A DNA stretch of 64,000 nt from Certhia americana. Its lineage: Eukaryota; Chordata; Aves; Passeriformes; Certhiidae. Where the stretch lies: the NCBI GenBank assembly GCA_018697195.1, contig CM031879.1, positions 39,521,715-39,585,714 of the forward strand. Reading direction: 5' to 3'. The notes below the pieces were generated by a model. It did no database searches. It was given only the letters and a program-made list of their open reading frames with translations, and was not told the origin of the DNA. Numbering within the stretch: the first letter of the stretch is position 1; each line of letters starts with the position of its first letter. The translations under genes and the position numbers were made by a program. Below are positions 1-12,700 of this stretch, in pieces.

Positions 1-47
<47 letters not shown>
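1..47. repeat. (CA)n microsatellite
   Basis: Perfect CA dinucleotide run from the window edge to about base 47, then CCCC. The full length is cut by the window start. Confidence 0.97.
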
Positions 48-49
<2 letters not shown>

Positions 50-488
50 CTACCTGTTAGCTGAAACAATGGTTTCAGAATCAGTGGGAATCTTCTTGCT
101 TTGAACCCAATGATAATCTTTAAGCCAAAGTTAAATCTTCCTTGACCTGGTGTCAAAGTATTTGGAACATTCAAGACCTGCATCATGATATCTTATTAAG
201 GCTTAAATATTTGCTTTGGGGTGCCCAGGGCCTTACGCTTAATCCACCAGAAAGGTGCACTGGTAGTGCAGGTGAGACAGAGAACAAAATGCAATTAGTA
301 AATTCTTCTAAGAAAAAAATAGGCTAAAAAAGTGTAGACAGGAATCAATGCTAAAGTGGAATAGAAAAACATTAAAAGATTTGATTAAAACATAATAATT
401 GTGAATATCTCTCTCCTGCTCCATTTATTGAACATAACACTATCTAAGAGCTTAAACAATAAAGAAACTAGAAGAAAAATTATACTCT

Positions 489-578
489 TCCTACCTACAG
501 AAATCTGGATGGGATCAGACACAACTTTAAAAAATTTAAGACTTCATATCTATAAAATCTGCATTGTCTTATAGAGAT
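489..578 (+). repeat. Unassigned dispersed repeat, copy A
   Basis: Resembles 2296-2384 over most of its length, with shared blocks such as CTTCCTACCT/CTCCTACCT, GGATGG, AACTTTAAAAA, TAAAATC and TATAGATT/TAGAGATT. Similarity judged by eye at roughly 65-70 percent. The family is not recognised. Confidence 0.4.
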
Positions 579-2295
579 TCAATGCATTCGTTTTAGCTGA
601 TGATGATTTTCCCTTGCTTTTTAGGCTTTGAAAGGAAAAATAGTATTCAGAAATAGTTGGGGTTTTTTTGCAATATACCACCATCTGGTGGAAATAAAGA
701 GAAAGACAATGATTTTGAAGATTAACCTGTCTTGATTATTGAGAAGTTTTAGTTTCCTAGTACTAATTGTCTTCAATGGGCTCTAGAGGATTTAGAGCAC
801 CAAATCACTATAAACCATGTAATTTTCACATTTCTCTATTCAATTTATTTGCTTCAATTATCTGCTTCTAAGGGGCCCAAGTGTATTCTTAGAACTAAAT
901 ACACACTTCAGCATTTCTTAATATATCTGATGTGTAAGACAAAACAGAATTATCCACATGGTGATCTAAAATGCTTCAATTTTTTTTTCTAAATATCAAG
1001 CAAGATTTATCATATAAACTATGCCTTATTGCTTTATATTTTAAGTATTTGTAGAATTTAATTGTGTTGTCTTTTAAAAAAAAGTGTTAGCAAGATTACC
1101 TTCTTTGCACTATAAGGGCCATTTTTCCCCACAAATTTTTGATTAAAATCTTAGGAGAAAAGTTCTAGTCTTGGTGCTTATGCAGGTTGGGAGCTAAATT
1201 TCATTTTACAGTGTATTGAAAATTCATGGCTTACCAGAGTTCACAATATATGCTGATAGTATCTGTGCTCTCTCTGTGGTCAGCAGGTTCTTTCTGTACT
1301 AGCATAACCTAGCATAGGTTCTTTCTGTGACTAATAAATAATTCTGTGTCACAATAAATGTTGCTAAATATTGTGAGCACAAGAGGACTGGAAATAAAAA
1401 TACATATCTGTTAAAAAAGAAAAAAGAAATCTTTCTTAAAAAATATAAGGGTAAAAAGGCACCAAACAACTATGTTTATAGTTGTTTTACATTAGAACTA
1501 AATATGCTGCTCTGGAGATGTTTACCAGGACTCTCGGTGTCTCACATATTTTTTTGCCACCTGCTAGGTCACAAGCTAAATACTCAGGCATCCCAAATGT
1601 CCACTGGACAATTATTTGGGGAATTGCAGCATGCAACCTAGCACCGGATGCTGGGGTATTTGCAGCAGAAGGATCTAAGCAGACTTTAAGGCAGTCTTGG
1701 CCACCAGCAAGTCTGCAAAAGCTTTCCAGGGAGTTAAGAGTCTTACTGAGCTCAGTGACACAATCACAGCCAAGGGGCAGCCTGTCTGCCAGTTTCTGCT
1801 GGAGTCTTGGCAAGATCAGCCAGTCCACAGGAGTGCACCAAGCCAGACAACTGTAATTTTTTAAAATAGGAAAATGTTTTCCTATCATATTTTAACCAGC
1901 CCTAATAGCACACTGTTGACATAACTGTAGCATTGGCATTGTAACAGCTGCTTTCCATGTACTTGATAGAAGGATTCTCTCTGATCTCTAGAAAGCCAGA
2001 GGGAAAGCAGCTGGCAGGGGAAGATGGTGCAGAGCTGCTGAGCCCTTCCAGTGTGCCAACGAGCAAGAGATTTCAATAGTGGCATCAGGAAGATGCTGAA
2101 TGTGGCATATGTTCACAGTTGTTGCCACACATATGTGGTGGGAGAGGATTTCTTTGTCTTGCCTGCTGTTTCTAGTGAAATTGTGTTCAGGATGACACAA
2201 TGCGTAGCTGCACCCGGTACTTGCAGATACCTGGCTGCTGTCCTTTGCATGAATAGGGGCTACCTTTTAGATGTGGTTCAATATCCATGACCCTT

Positions 2296-2384
2296 CTCCT
2301 ACCTGAGACATTCCGGATGGAGTCAGATATAACTTTAAAAATATTGGGATTGTGTTTCTGTAAAATCATTATTTTGTATAGATT
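2296..2384 (+). repeat. Unassigned dispersed repeat, copy B
   Basis: Partner of 489-578 in the same orientation, 1.8 kb away. Shared blocks include CCGGATGG/CTGGATGG, TCAGA, ATAACTTTAAAAAT/ACAACTTTAAAAAA and TGTAAAATC/TATAAAATC. Could be two pieces of an old transposon or an ancient local duplication. Confidence 0.4.
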
Positions 2385-3084
2385 ATAAGTGGAAATTTTT
2401 AGGAATTTATTTTTTGCAGTCTCAATTTAATTTTGAAGCATACCACTAGAATAATTTACTTGTACTATATCAAACAGGTATTACTTTCATAGTGCAATTA
2501 AGCATGTGGGACAAGGACTCCAGTTTGCTGGGAACAGAAGTTCATGTTTAAGCCATATTGCTGAAGAAAAAAAGGGAAACCTAGTTCCAGAGGGAAGTGC
2601 AGTTAAAATGACTCAGAGACCACACCATTTTATTGCCACAGGTATTTATGAACACAATAAGAGATCTATCATACTTATACTAATTTTGAATGGCTTTGTT
2701 GTAATTGATATTGCCACTTTTGTAAGGAGCTGTTCATTCTTTTCCAATCACTTGGTGATGAGTTTCACAAATTAGTTGTGTCTTGTAACATGAATCCATT
2801 CTTGATATTTTTAGCAAGGTAGGTTTAATTTTTGTTTTCAATTTATGTTAACTTTTAGGGACTGAAAAACAGCATCATTGTTTAAGTGAGGGGCTTTTTT
2901 TACAGATATCCTATATTTTAATGAGTCCTTCTCTTTCCTTCTAGAACTATCTTAACATGGCTGTATTACATTACTCCATTACCTTAAGCTTTGTTGCACC
3001 AGAGAAATCCTTTCTTTCTCTAAGAGATTCTTGGGGCCTACAATACTTCTAAAATTATCACCTAGTTTTTCAGTTCTCTCCATG

Positions 3085-3626
3085 TGTTGTGGTAAGCAGA
3101 TAAGCACCAAACAGCCCTCATTCATTCCCCACTGAAGTGGATGGGAAAACAAAAAAAGGAACATTAAAACAACAAAAGAAAATCTGTGTGTCTAACCAAT
3201 TATTAAAATCTTAAAAAAAAAAAAAAAACAAAACAATAAATGAAGCATAAATGGAAGAAGAGAGAAAGAAATAAAAAACAAGTGATGCAAAGGCAATCAC
3301 ACACTACTTCCCTCAGGTAGACCAATGTCCAACCAATTCCTCTTTTCCCCTTTTTTTCTGGCTGACCATGATGTTGTATGGCATGGAATATATCTTTGGT
3401 TAGTTTGGGCTGTCTGCCTTTTCCCTCTGTATCTATTTTGTACCTCCAACCTAATCAGACTTGGGGTAACGTAAGAAGCAGAGGTGGCCTGGGTGTTATG
3501 CAGACATTGTTCATCAATACCTGTGACATCAGTATGTCATCAGAACTGTTTTGATCAGAAATATAAACTGTGGCACTGATTGAGCTGTTATGAGGAAAGT
3601 TAATTCTATCCTAGTCAGGCCTTTAC
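3085..3626 (-). mobile_element. Old avian ERVL-like LTR, reverse orientation
   Basis: Starts TGTTGTGG and includes AAGCACCAAACAGCC and the ATGGCATGGAATAT..CTTTGG..AGTTTGGG..GTCTGCC block, ending near TTAATTCTATCCTAGTC. This is the layout I know for an abundant bird LTR family whose sense strand begins TGTCCTGGTTT and carries GGGATAGAGTTAA. The copy is heavily mutated, contains a 16-A tract at 3213-3228, and shows no internal retroviral genes, so it is a solo LTR or a fragment. The ERVL class is from memory, and the 3' limit is approximate. Confidence 0.6.
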
Positions 3627-4689
3627 TGTTGGATATGACTGATACTCCACAGAAGTTCTGTCCTATGCACAGCATCAAGAGCAGTTTCGTACACAGCCTT
3701 CACCACAAGAAAAATTTATTTGAGAAAAGACATGACACCTTCCATTCTGAAATGAGTGAAGGATTAGTCCACAGTCTCCTTTGTCACTATTAGAGAGCTG
3801 ATTTAATTTATCTTAATTTACAGCAAAGGTTTTGTTTTCCCCTGCTTAAAGTCACAAAATTAGTAAACATACCTAGCAGCCCCCGAGTTTTATTGAAAAT
3901 AAAACCCTACAAACACCAGCATGATACCCCAAATTTCTGGGTGGCCTGGACTAAGGCATGCAAAAGGGAACTTTCAGAAATTTGGCCTTAGATGAGAGAC
4001 TGGAGAAGATCAGTGTTTTTTCCTGTGTAGTTTGAGTGTGCTGAGTGATGAGTGACTGCAGAGCTTCTCCTGACCCAGCCTAGATCATTCTGCTCTTGAC
4101 ATGCTCAGGACTTCATAGTCTCTCTGTGGACCCTTGCTGCTCCTAAATGGAGCTCCACCTCTTTGTCCTCTCTTTTCTGCTTCACATGCTGGCAGAAAAT
4201 GAAGTCTTCAGAGGCAGAAAATGTGCCTAATGGGGTCAGACCCCTGGGCTGAAAATCATGAGCAAGAAGATTTTATTATGTCCTATGTCCTTAAAAGAGA
4301 GAGAGGTAAGAACATATACTTTTACATTATTTTGTAGAAAAGCATGCAATTCTGGAATCTGGTGCTGCCTCATACTAAAGAAATCAAGATGCTCCTTTAT
4401 ATATGACTGTTTGCCTGCATTAATAAAACTATACACTAAAGCAAGAACAGTTGGCCTCCTGCATATCTGTCTCAGTTTTTTGACCTTCATTGATACATAT
4501 ATAAAAGCAAAAGGAATATTTGTTCAAGTCCACATGCCCAGAATGGTACAAAATGATAGGAAATCAAATTGTTTTATTCAGTAGGGTAGGAATAAGTGCC
4601 ACTGAGCAGAAGACAAAGGTATTTTCAGATAATTGTGCAAAAACCTGATGGCCAGTAGGTGGTACCCTTATTCCAGATAACAAACAAAG

Positions 4690-4690
<1 letters not shown>
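3627..4690. other. Intergenic DNA, no gene recognised
   Basis: Only short chance ORFs are seen (for example 4258-4584 on the plus strand and 4236-4490 on the minus strand, mutually overlapping), with no family similarity. A candidate CTCF-like site lies at 4652-4665. Confidence 0.55.
4652..4665 (+). promoter_or_regulatory. Candidate CTCF core motif
   Basis: CCAGTAGGTGGTAC agrees with the vertebrate CTCF core CCASYAGRKGGCRS at 13 of 14 positions (T in place of C at position 12). A single short match in 64 kb can be chance. Confidence 0.3.
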
Positions 4691-4727
<37 letters not shown>

Positions 4728-4766
4728 GGGGGGGAGTGGGGGAGATCAGGGGATAAAAGCAAATAT
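4691..4766 (+). repeat. Poly(G) tract and G-rich low-complexity sequence
   Basis: Thirty-six uninterrupted G (4691-4726), then TGGGGGGGAGTGGGGGAGATCAGGGG. It has strong G-quadruplex potential on the plus strand. The exact length is likely uncertain because of polymerase and base-calling slippage. Confidence 0.95.
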
Positions 4767-5282
4767 CTGATATTTAGCTCAATATTGTGAATATTTTCAT
4801 CCCCTATTAGCTACTTCAGACTCCAGCATACACTCTGTAAAGAACATTAGGCAAGCCTAATGAGAGTTTCGGCAAGGCACCTGCATGTGAACTGTAAAAG
4901 GGTCAGATTCTGTCATCCACGGTCTTGTATTGCTGGAATTAGACACTGTAGTTTTCCACACAGAGTATTTTAACCAGCTTGTAATCAAGATTTCATGCAT
5001 TTAAGAACTTGATATTCACAGTTAGTACATAAACCTCTGACCTGTAGGTTGTACCACTGATGAATGTAATTAAATCAATAATGTTAAAAGATGTTTAAAC
5101 TTGATGTTTAATTTGTGAGAACATTACAACTTTTTGGTTTCTTTTGTGTTTGTTTTTGTTTTTTGTTTTTTGTTTTTTTTTTCTGAAGCAAGCTTGTTTA
5201 CTAGTTTAAGCAATTCTTAGACCATGGAAGGATGTTATGAACAAAATTAACTTCAATAACATAGGAAACATTTCTTTATTTA

Positions 5283-5462
5283 AAGGGCTGTCAAGCTGGA
5301 ACAAGTTTCCCAGGGAAGTAGTCAAGTCACCACCTGTGCAGATATTTAAGATGAGTAGGTGCAGCATTTAGGAATGTGCTTTAGTGGTGTACTTAGCAGT
5401 GCTGGGTTAACTGGATGGTCTTACCGGCCTTTTTCAACCTAAATGATTCTATGTTTCTAACA
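5283..5462 (+). mobile_element. CR1 LINE 3' fragment
   Basis: Contains the CR1 3'-end string: AAGCTGGAACAAGTTTCCCAGGGAAGT..., then TGCTGGGTTAACTGGATGGTCTTACCGGCCTTTTTCAACCTAAATGATTCTATG in interrupted form. It ends in the CR1-typical ATTCTATG 3' terminus. 5'-truncated and diverged, with no coding capacity. Confidence 0.85.
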
Positions 5463-5639
5463 TGAATTAGTTAATTAGTTCCTTGAAGATATACATATTG
5501 AAATGTGATTACAGCAAAACATCAGGGCCTCAGAAATAAAAACAGTTGCAAGATGTTACAGTGGAATGGAAATCCTTTCAACTGATCCTGATGGTTTTGT
5601 ACTGTTAATTGAAATTAGTATAACAATTTGGTTGTAGAA

Positions 5640-5705
5640 TATTTTTTTTTTGTAGAAATGTTTTTGTAGAAAATTTTTTTGTAGAAATTTTTTTTTTCTT
5701 TTTTT
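5640..5705 (+). repeat. Degenerate tandem (TTTTTTGTAGAAA)n
   Basis: Several imperfect copies of a T-rich unit containing TTTGTAGAAA follow each other, ending in a poly(T) stretch. Confidence 0.8.
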
Positions 5706-7764
5706 AAATGTATAGACACAACAATCTTCAGTTTGAAATATTAGCCTGAATACTCTTTGGGATGGAGGTGCAGGAGGAAATTGAACTAACAGACAAAAGC
5801 CATAGGATACATATCACTCCATCAGTGCACTTAACACTGTCAGTCTTGTCTAAGCTGCTCATCCTCTTCCCATTACATCCTCTTGCGACAGGAGTACCCT
5901 GAGAGGTTCCACCTATCTTTGGCACTTAGCCTAACGCACAATGAACTACCCTCTGAAGAACCCCTGTCTCTGTCCTGACTACAGATGCACCTACACTGAT
6001 TACCTTAAAACAGATACCTCTGTCTTTGGTTGCTTCAACTCTTATTTCTATTACTGATTTTTACTTTGAGAAATCTTTGGCCACCAGCTGTCACCTGCCA
6101 TCTTTCCTGCCCTTCTATATCTCCCTCCAATATCCATCTGATACTGGTCTATACTATGATTCTCTAACATCTCTGTCTCTTCTTACCTCCCAATGGGCCT
6201 GGCTGCACTAGAACCCTTTTTTTCTACCCCTTGTCATTTTTTTAAATTGCTTTACTAAAGGTCATAAGTTATGTGTCCAACCCTGTATAAAATGGAAGGG
6301 ATTGATGAAATTTTATCCTTTCCAGACTTAAAATTCCTTTCTCATATTATAACAAAATTTTTCCAATATCATTATTTCAAAAGCTGAAAGCTCCTTTTAA
6401 TCTTGCAAACAAAGTGTTGCTTTACAAAACCATGCAACTCCAAATGTATTTTTCAGTCTTAAAGAAAAAAAAAAAATCAAATGATTGTGAAAAATACATT
6501 AGAAAATTATACAAGACAATTCAATTAGACTTCTGTTTTCTATCCATAGGTTTAAAACTATGCCCAAAATATACTTCTTTTTTTTTTTATTCCCACAACA
6601 TTCCTTCCACGATGCCCTGAATTTTCATGCTCTTGCTGTGAAACTTGTTTACTGGCAATGAACTCTGCCTCCACAGTTGTCTTCTGATCGAACTCTCAGG
6701 CGTCTTGGGTGAAGCAGGAACCTTCACACAGTAGGGGGAGCTGTGAGATATGCTGAAGATAGACATCTAAATCCCGGGATAACTCTGAGGTCCTGCAGTG
6801 GTAACAGTGCCTATTCCCTGCAACCTCATGCACTCTGCGGACAATTATCAATGACATGCATGCACATTTAGTTGCATTTATGCTGCTACCATGTATTAAA
6901 AATATGCATAAGTTTAGGAATTTTGGAAAAGAATTGACAGATGTATCAGCTCTGATTTGGAGATTTTTTAATGCAACCCAAAGATTATGACTAGGTTTTC
7001 TGGTTTTAGTTTTCTTATTTTTTCTTTATTATTCATTAAGATCCTCAGTTGTCTTAACCAATCTGCTATCAACAGCATTCATCTATTTGGTTATGAAGAC
7101 TTAAAACACGTGTCTGTTATTCAAATAAATCCTATTTATGGATTTTAAGCAGAAGTTTAATCAGTATGACTTTACAGCATTATATATATATATAACAATA
7201 CTTAGCAAAAATTTAATAGGAATCCTTAATTAAATTTAAGAGAATTTATTCGCAGGAATGGATTTTCACGTTAGCTAATCTATTAGGCAATGATTATATT
7301 GAGAGGTCTTTTCTTATGGCCATGAGTTTATATGTTATGCAAAATTATATGAGGCCAAGGAAATTAAATCATAACAACATATTTGCAGCCAAACAATGAG
7401 AACACATGGAGATCCAGGCCCAACATGTGGCTCTTAAATAATTTTACTTTATGGTCCTGGTAACTCAGTATTTCTCCATTTTATTTCATCTTCTTGGATT
7501 AATAAATTTTTATTTCTCAGTCTTCAGATCTGAGACAATAAGGAGATTACTATATGTGCTAATACAGACACTAAAAGAAAGGGTTTAGAAATATCTGTGT
7601 CTGCACACAGCTGCTTAATGATTAACTACAGTGTCTTCTTACCATCTGACAGAATCATGTTAGTCCGTCAACTATGCTAGTACAAATGCAAAAAAGCCCA
7701 GTGGTGACTGAACTAACACAACAGTTTTTATTTCCTTCTTGATTATAATCCATATTGTATTTCT

Positions 7765-7800
7765 CTATTTGATTCACTATTTGATTCACTATCTGATTCA
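7765..7800 (+). repeat. 12-bp tandem repeat, three copies
   Basis: CTATTTGATTCA is repeated three times in a row. The third copy has one change (CTATCTGATTCA). Confidence 0.9.
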
Positions 7801-8585
7801 CTGGGTTCTTGTACAAGCATAGTTCATGGAGTGGGTGAAAACACAGGACAGAAGAGGAGCGCCACCACTAAACCCCTATTTTCAGTGCAGGGGAAATAAT
7901 GGTGAATAAATTTTAATTAAATTTTGCATCTATCTGAACACAATTTCTTAAAAACTTCAGTGCCAGCAGTGCTTGGTTTTCATGGCAATGGTCTCAAAGT
8001 GCCTTCACTAAGACTAGTTTAATGATTAGAAATAATTTATAAAGTAGGATGTGATCAAAACCTGAAATGAAGACATGCATTCCTTTTGATTTCAGTGGTT
8101 TTTGAACTTTTTGGAATATTTTTAGTTATAGAATACTTTGTGAATGCTAGAAACACCCAAGTCATCCTTTGCATTGTTACCAACTGTCTACTTCTTACAT
8201 CTGATTCCTTTTCAGTGATTATGGAATTGCTATCTTCAGCCTCAAGAAATAGTTTAAGCTAAAGCAATTTTCCTGCTTCTCCTGATTAGATGGTATCCAG
8301 GGTGCCACCCTGCATGCTCTCTGCCAAAGCATGGCAGGGAATTCCAAAAGAAAAGTGTAACAGTGCTCAGAAATTTTGCCCCACTTCTTGCTGTATCCTT
8401 TCTTTTGTAGTAGTAAAAGAGAAAAAAAAAACAAAAAAACCCCAAGCTAAATTTAACAGATAAACTTTTTCTTAAAAAAACACCCATTCTGAAGAAAAAA
8501 AAAACAACAAAAAAAAAAACTAAAAACAACTCCAAAAAGAAGCTGTTAGGATGTCTTCATCAAAATTCCAGTACAGCTGAAACAG

Positions 8586-8607
8586 AAAAAAAAAAAAAAA
8601 AAAAAAA
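8586..8607 (+). repeat. Poly(A) tract
   Basis: Twenty-two consecutive A. The flanks do not identify a retrocopy. Confidence 0.9.
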
Positions 8608-9761
8608 GTCAAAATATCACCTTGGGTTCGTAACAGAAAATGATTGCTTAAACACTAGAGGAAACTAAAAAAAGCAACTAAAAAAGGTGCATTAACATTT
8701 AGGAATAGATATTAGCTCTGTTCTGAGTGCCATATGGGATAAAATATCTGTTTTCCAACAAATGGTATTGAAAACAATTCTTCTGAAGGCTATAAACATT
8801 TTTTCTAATTGTTTCTTTGTGTCCCTCACATTTTTGTCTGAAGACTGCAGGGAAGAGAAGAAAACAGTAAGTGCAGGAATAATTCCTGATTTTTAAGTTT
8901 TATGTCACTAAAAACTGAAACCTGAAAACTAAGTCTACTAATGCAAGTGCAGAGAAGACAATAATCTACTGAATGCAGTATTTTAGAACAGTGGGACAAG
9001 CAGGAGAAACTAAAATAAGATTTCTAGTACATGTACACCCCATTTAAGAAATCATTAATTTTATCCTTTGGAATAAAGACTATTTTGAAAGAAAGGTGCG
9101 TTTCTATAGCTCATACTGAGATAAGGAAAGAGGAAAGAGGCCCTCTGCCCCAACTTCGTGAGATTAAAAAGCTTAGATTTTTGGGATATCTGCTGAAGCA
9201 CTCCCTTTTGTGAGAGAGAAGGAACTTTAAGCTGCTGACTTCTTACTCCATATTAAATTAAAGATCCTTTAACCATTAAAAAACTTTTGAGTCTATTTTA
9301 ATAATCTTGGTCTATTTAATTACTGTATTAAATTGAAGAAGAGAAAATAAAGAAGGAAAAAACCCACAAATAACCAAACTTTTTCTTTTTCATTAGTATT
9401 GAAAGTGCTTATTCACAGCAGTGTAGTTCAGATAAGCATCTGGCCCGCAAAGTATGCTGGCACACACAAAGGTTTGTTTTCTTTTTTAAGAACTAGGAAT
9501 TTTTCCAAGATGTCCTGACTACTGGGAGCAGAACGTCTGACCAAAGTATGCTCACCAGATGGTAGATATTTCCACGTGGGTAAATATTAAAAAAGTTCTA
9601 AATCTATGCAAACTGTGAAGTAAAAGTGGGAAAAGTTTGCAGTTGTTTTTCAGTTTTAGCTGCCTCTGCAACTCATAACCACGAGCGGAAAAAAACCCCC
9701 AAACCACAAAACAAAGCTAATTTGAGTGAAAAAAGAGATAAATATCTTGTAATTTTTACTG

Positions 9762-9795
9762 TATATGTATATATATATATATATATATATGTATA
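9762..9795. repeat. (TA)n microsatellite
   Basis: TATATG followed by a pure AT run of about 24 bases, ending GTATAC. Confidence 0.95.
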
Positions 9796-12700
9796 CCTAT
9801 CTTTAATGACTAAATTCAGAAACTTTAGGGTTGAAATATTTTTAAAATTTTTTTCTTTAACATCTTAATTACTTTGCCATTAAAAAAAAAAAATTCAAAA
9901 AAGCTGCTCTAAAATGTGTCAACTCCACTAAAAATGTTAAGCAAAATAGTTTTTTGTAGTGAAGGATATGTGGGAAAAATACCCCAAAGAGTTTGCTTTT
10001 GAGGGCCATCTGAAAGTTTCAAAGGAGCAGCCCCCTGTGACCATTCTGGCCTGCTGGGCAGGAGCAGGGGGCAATGCCTCTGGCATCCCAGGTCCTCATC
10101 CTCTCAGAATAGTTAAAATGCTGATAGATGCACATTTAGCAAGGACACTGCACTGAGAAATTTTCTTCTTCTGCCTTCACTGGTGGGTCTGTAACTCTAA
10201 GCAAAGTGAGGAGAGGGCAATACCACAAAAGCTGGCTGGTGGTAAGGTTTAAACCACTCCAGCTGTCAGCTGGCTGGATGTGAGTCTCAGGCCTATGTTG
10301 CTAGAATGTGTGCCCAAGCAGACCTCTAGGTGACAAAGCATGCCAAGTTTGGCTCCAGTACCCACTCTCAGCAGGAGCACACACCTCTCTAACTTAAACA
10401 GCTGCAAAAATGTTCGCTGGGTTAGTAATTTGTCCCAGATTTAAAACCACAAAAGCATCTAGTGGGTGTATTGACACTGCACAGTGTAGCTCAAGCAGAA
10501 AGCAAGCTGGCTTACATGAAAAAAGATTTCTGGCTGAACTGGAACAGCAAAGAGGTGCAAAATTATTAGAATATTTCCAACTAAGTGCACTGAGCTTCAG
10601 AACACATATCCACAGAGGCACATGAAATGGAAGAAATGTCACAGTCAAGGCAGTGCAGCAGAGGAAAATGTTCTTGAGCTTTCCTCATAGTGAACTTTAA
10701 ATAACTCAGACAGCTCTAACTCTCTCTCATGCTCCCCTCTCTACCAGAAACCTATTGCTTACAATGCCTTTCCATTTATTTGTGTTTTCACTGCGTGAGC
10801 ATGTGCCTGTAGTGAATAAGTGAGTAGTGAAATCTGGATATGAAGAAGGTGATGAGAGAAATATACGATGAGGAAATGCAACCAGTCTTTTTCCTCTTTC
10901 ACTCTTCAGGAAAGCTATGTCTATGAAGATAAATAAATAAAAGCAAATATTAGCCAAAAATTATCAAAACAATGAACAGCATTAACCAGAATTTGGCAAT
11001 ATTATTTCTTTAGGACAGCAAGGTCAATCTTTAATAAGCATAAAAAGGTAAATGTTGATTAACTAAATGCATACAAACCTAGTGGGGATATGATCATGAA
11101 GCAGAACTGAAGAAATGTGATGCCTTGCTGCTGGCAGAACAAATGAAAGTGTGGGATAAAGAATTTTTCCAATCATATAGTCTTAGTTGGGCATTTTTTT
11201 ATCACAGATTCCTGAAAGAATAATATTCTATGTTTCTTTAGAACAGATAAATTCTTAAATATACTTTTATGACCTAAATACCTTTTATCAAATATGATAT
11301 TATGAAAACAGTTAATTTCAGTTTCATACCAGATTAAACATATGATTCTTATTCCCTTGTTTAATTATGTTTATGCTAAAGCTATCAAAAAAACCAAATA
11401 TATTTCCTCAGTTTAAAACAGAAAAAAAAAAGATCTTTCAAATAAACCAAAACAAGAAAAGATGTTATCAATAGTTTGTGGATGAGGTAAATATGTTAAT
11501 TATAATCAATAATTAAGAAAACTAACATCTGTTTACAAAACAACTTGGCGAGTGATATGACCCAATAGATTATATTCTGTGGAATTGGCTAAGTGTCAGA
11601 AGAAAGAGTCATTAATGATACAAAAATTAATAGCCAAATTATTTCTGACACACTTGTTTCTCTCCTTAGCTAGAAAGCTTAAAGTCTTTGGTATAGAAGA
11701 CAGATGAAGATCTGGGGGTTTGCTACACTTTTATTAATGCACTTATGTACACACATGCCACACTTACTTACCTAAAAAGCCTTACCTGATTTTTTCTTTG
11801 TTTGTTTTTATGTCAGGAGCAGTTATCACAAATTTGCTTGAGTTCTACTTAGAGTGAACATATTGCATATCACACTTTGAGTGTTTAAATAAATGAACAT
11901 GCATGGACCTTTGAAAAAATTTGTTGGTCGTGTTGTGTCATTTATTACACAAATTTTAAGAATTTCTGCATAAACTAAAACTACAACTAACCCTTTCCAA
12001 AAGAAAACTATGAGTGTACAGATGGGAGTGAGTTGAGGTATTGGGAAGAAGGAGAACCTCATGTTGATTTTAATATACAATTCTGAGTGAGAGAAGAGAG
12101 GAAACAGAAAAAAGCATCTTTGAAAGGTAGCAGACAACCATTAGAGAGAAGACCTGTTTGGGATTTTTTTTTTTTTTCCTTCCTTGAAAGTTGCAATTCA
12201 GCTCTGTAGAAGAGAGAAACATGGCTCATTTTGCAAATGCAAAGCCAGACTGCTGCCAGGAACCATTTGCAGGAGTGATTAAGAAATCCTGTTTGCTTTA
12301 TGGGATTTCCATGGAAGTAAAACGGTATGCATATAATTTTGACACAATCAGATAGTACACTCAAAGAGTTATATGGAAAAAAAAAATAGTACTCTTCTTT
12401 TAAAAGGTGTCTCATTAGAGCATTCTTATTGTCTTCTCAGCAGATGTGGCATTTAAATGTAGTGAGCAATAGCCAAAAGCAGGAAGTAATTCTCAGAAAT
12501 AAATGGCAGCAACCATCCCAGTTTCCTGAATGGAGGTGAAAGTGGTTTGGCAATATTCACCCAAGATGATGTTCATTTATGCAGTATTGAAATTAAAGAG
12601 AGAAGAAGGGAATGGCTGTACATGCTGGTGAAAATGTAACATGAAAAGAAAATGGATTTTAAAGTTACAAATGAACTGAAATATCTCAGGTGGCATTAGC

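Larger units (their letters stand above)
48..3084. other. Intergenic DNA without recognised genes
   Basis: AT-rich sequence with no exon-like ORF of known family. It contains a diverged pair of about 85-bp similar segments (489-578 and 2296-2384). The overlapping ORFs at 1482-1888 on both strands have no recognisable product. Confidence 0.6.

Noticed and set aside
1482..1888. Two ORFs of 124 and 133 codons overlapping on opposite strands
   Set aside because: Mutually exclusive, with no recognisable family, codon signal or splice-site support.
8219..8535. Overlapping minus-strand ORFs with F-rich starts
   Set aside because: The hydrophobic start is simply translated A-rich/T-rich low-complexity DNA, not a signal peptide.
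9762..9795. TATA-like sequence in the (TA)n run
   Set aside because: A microsatellite with no gene downstream that could use it as a promoter.
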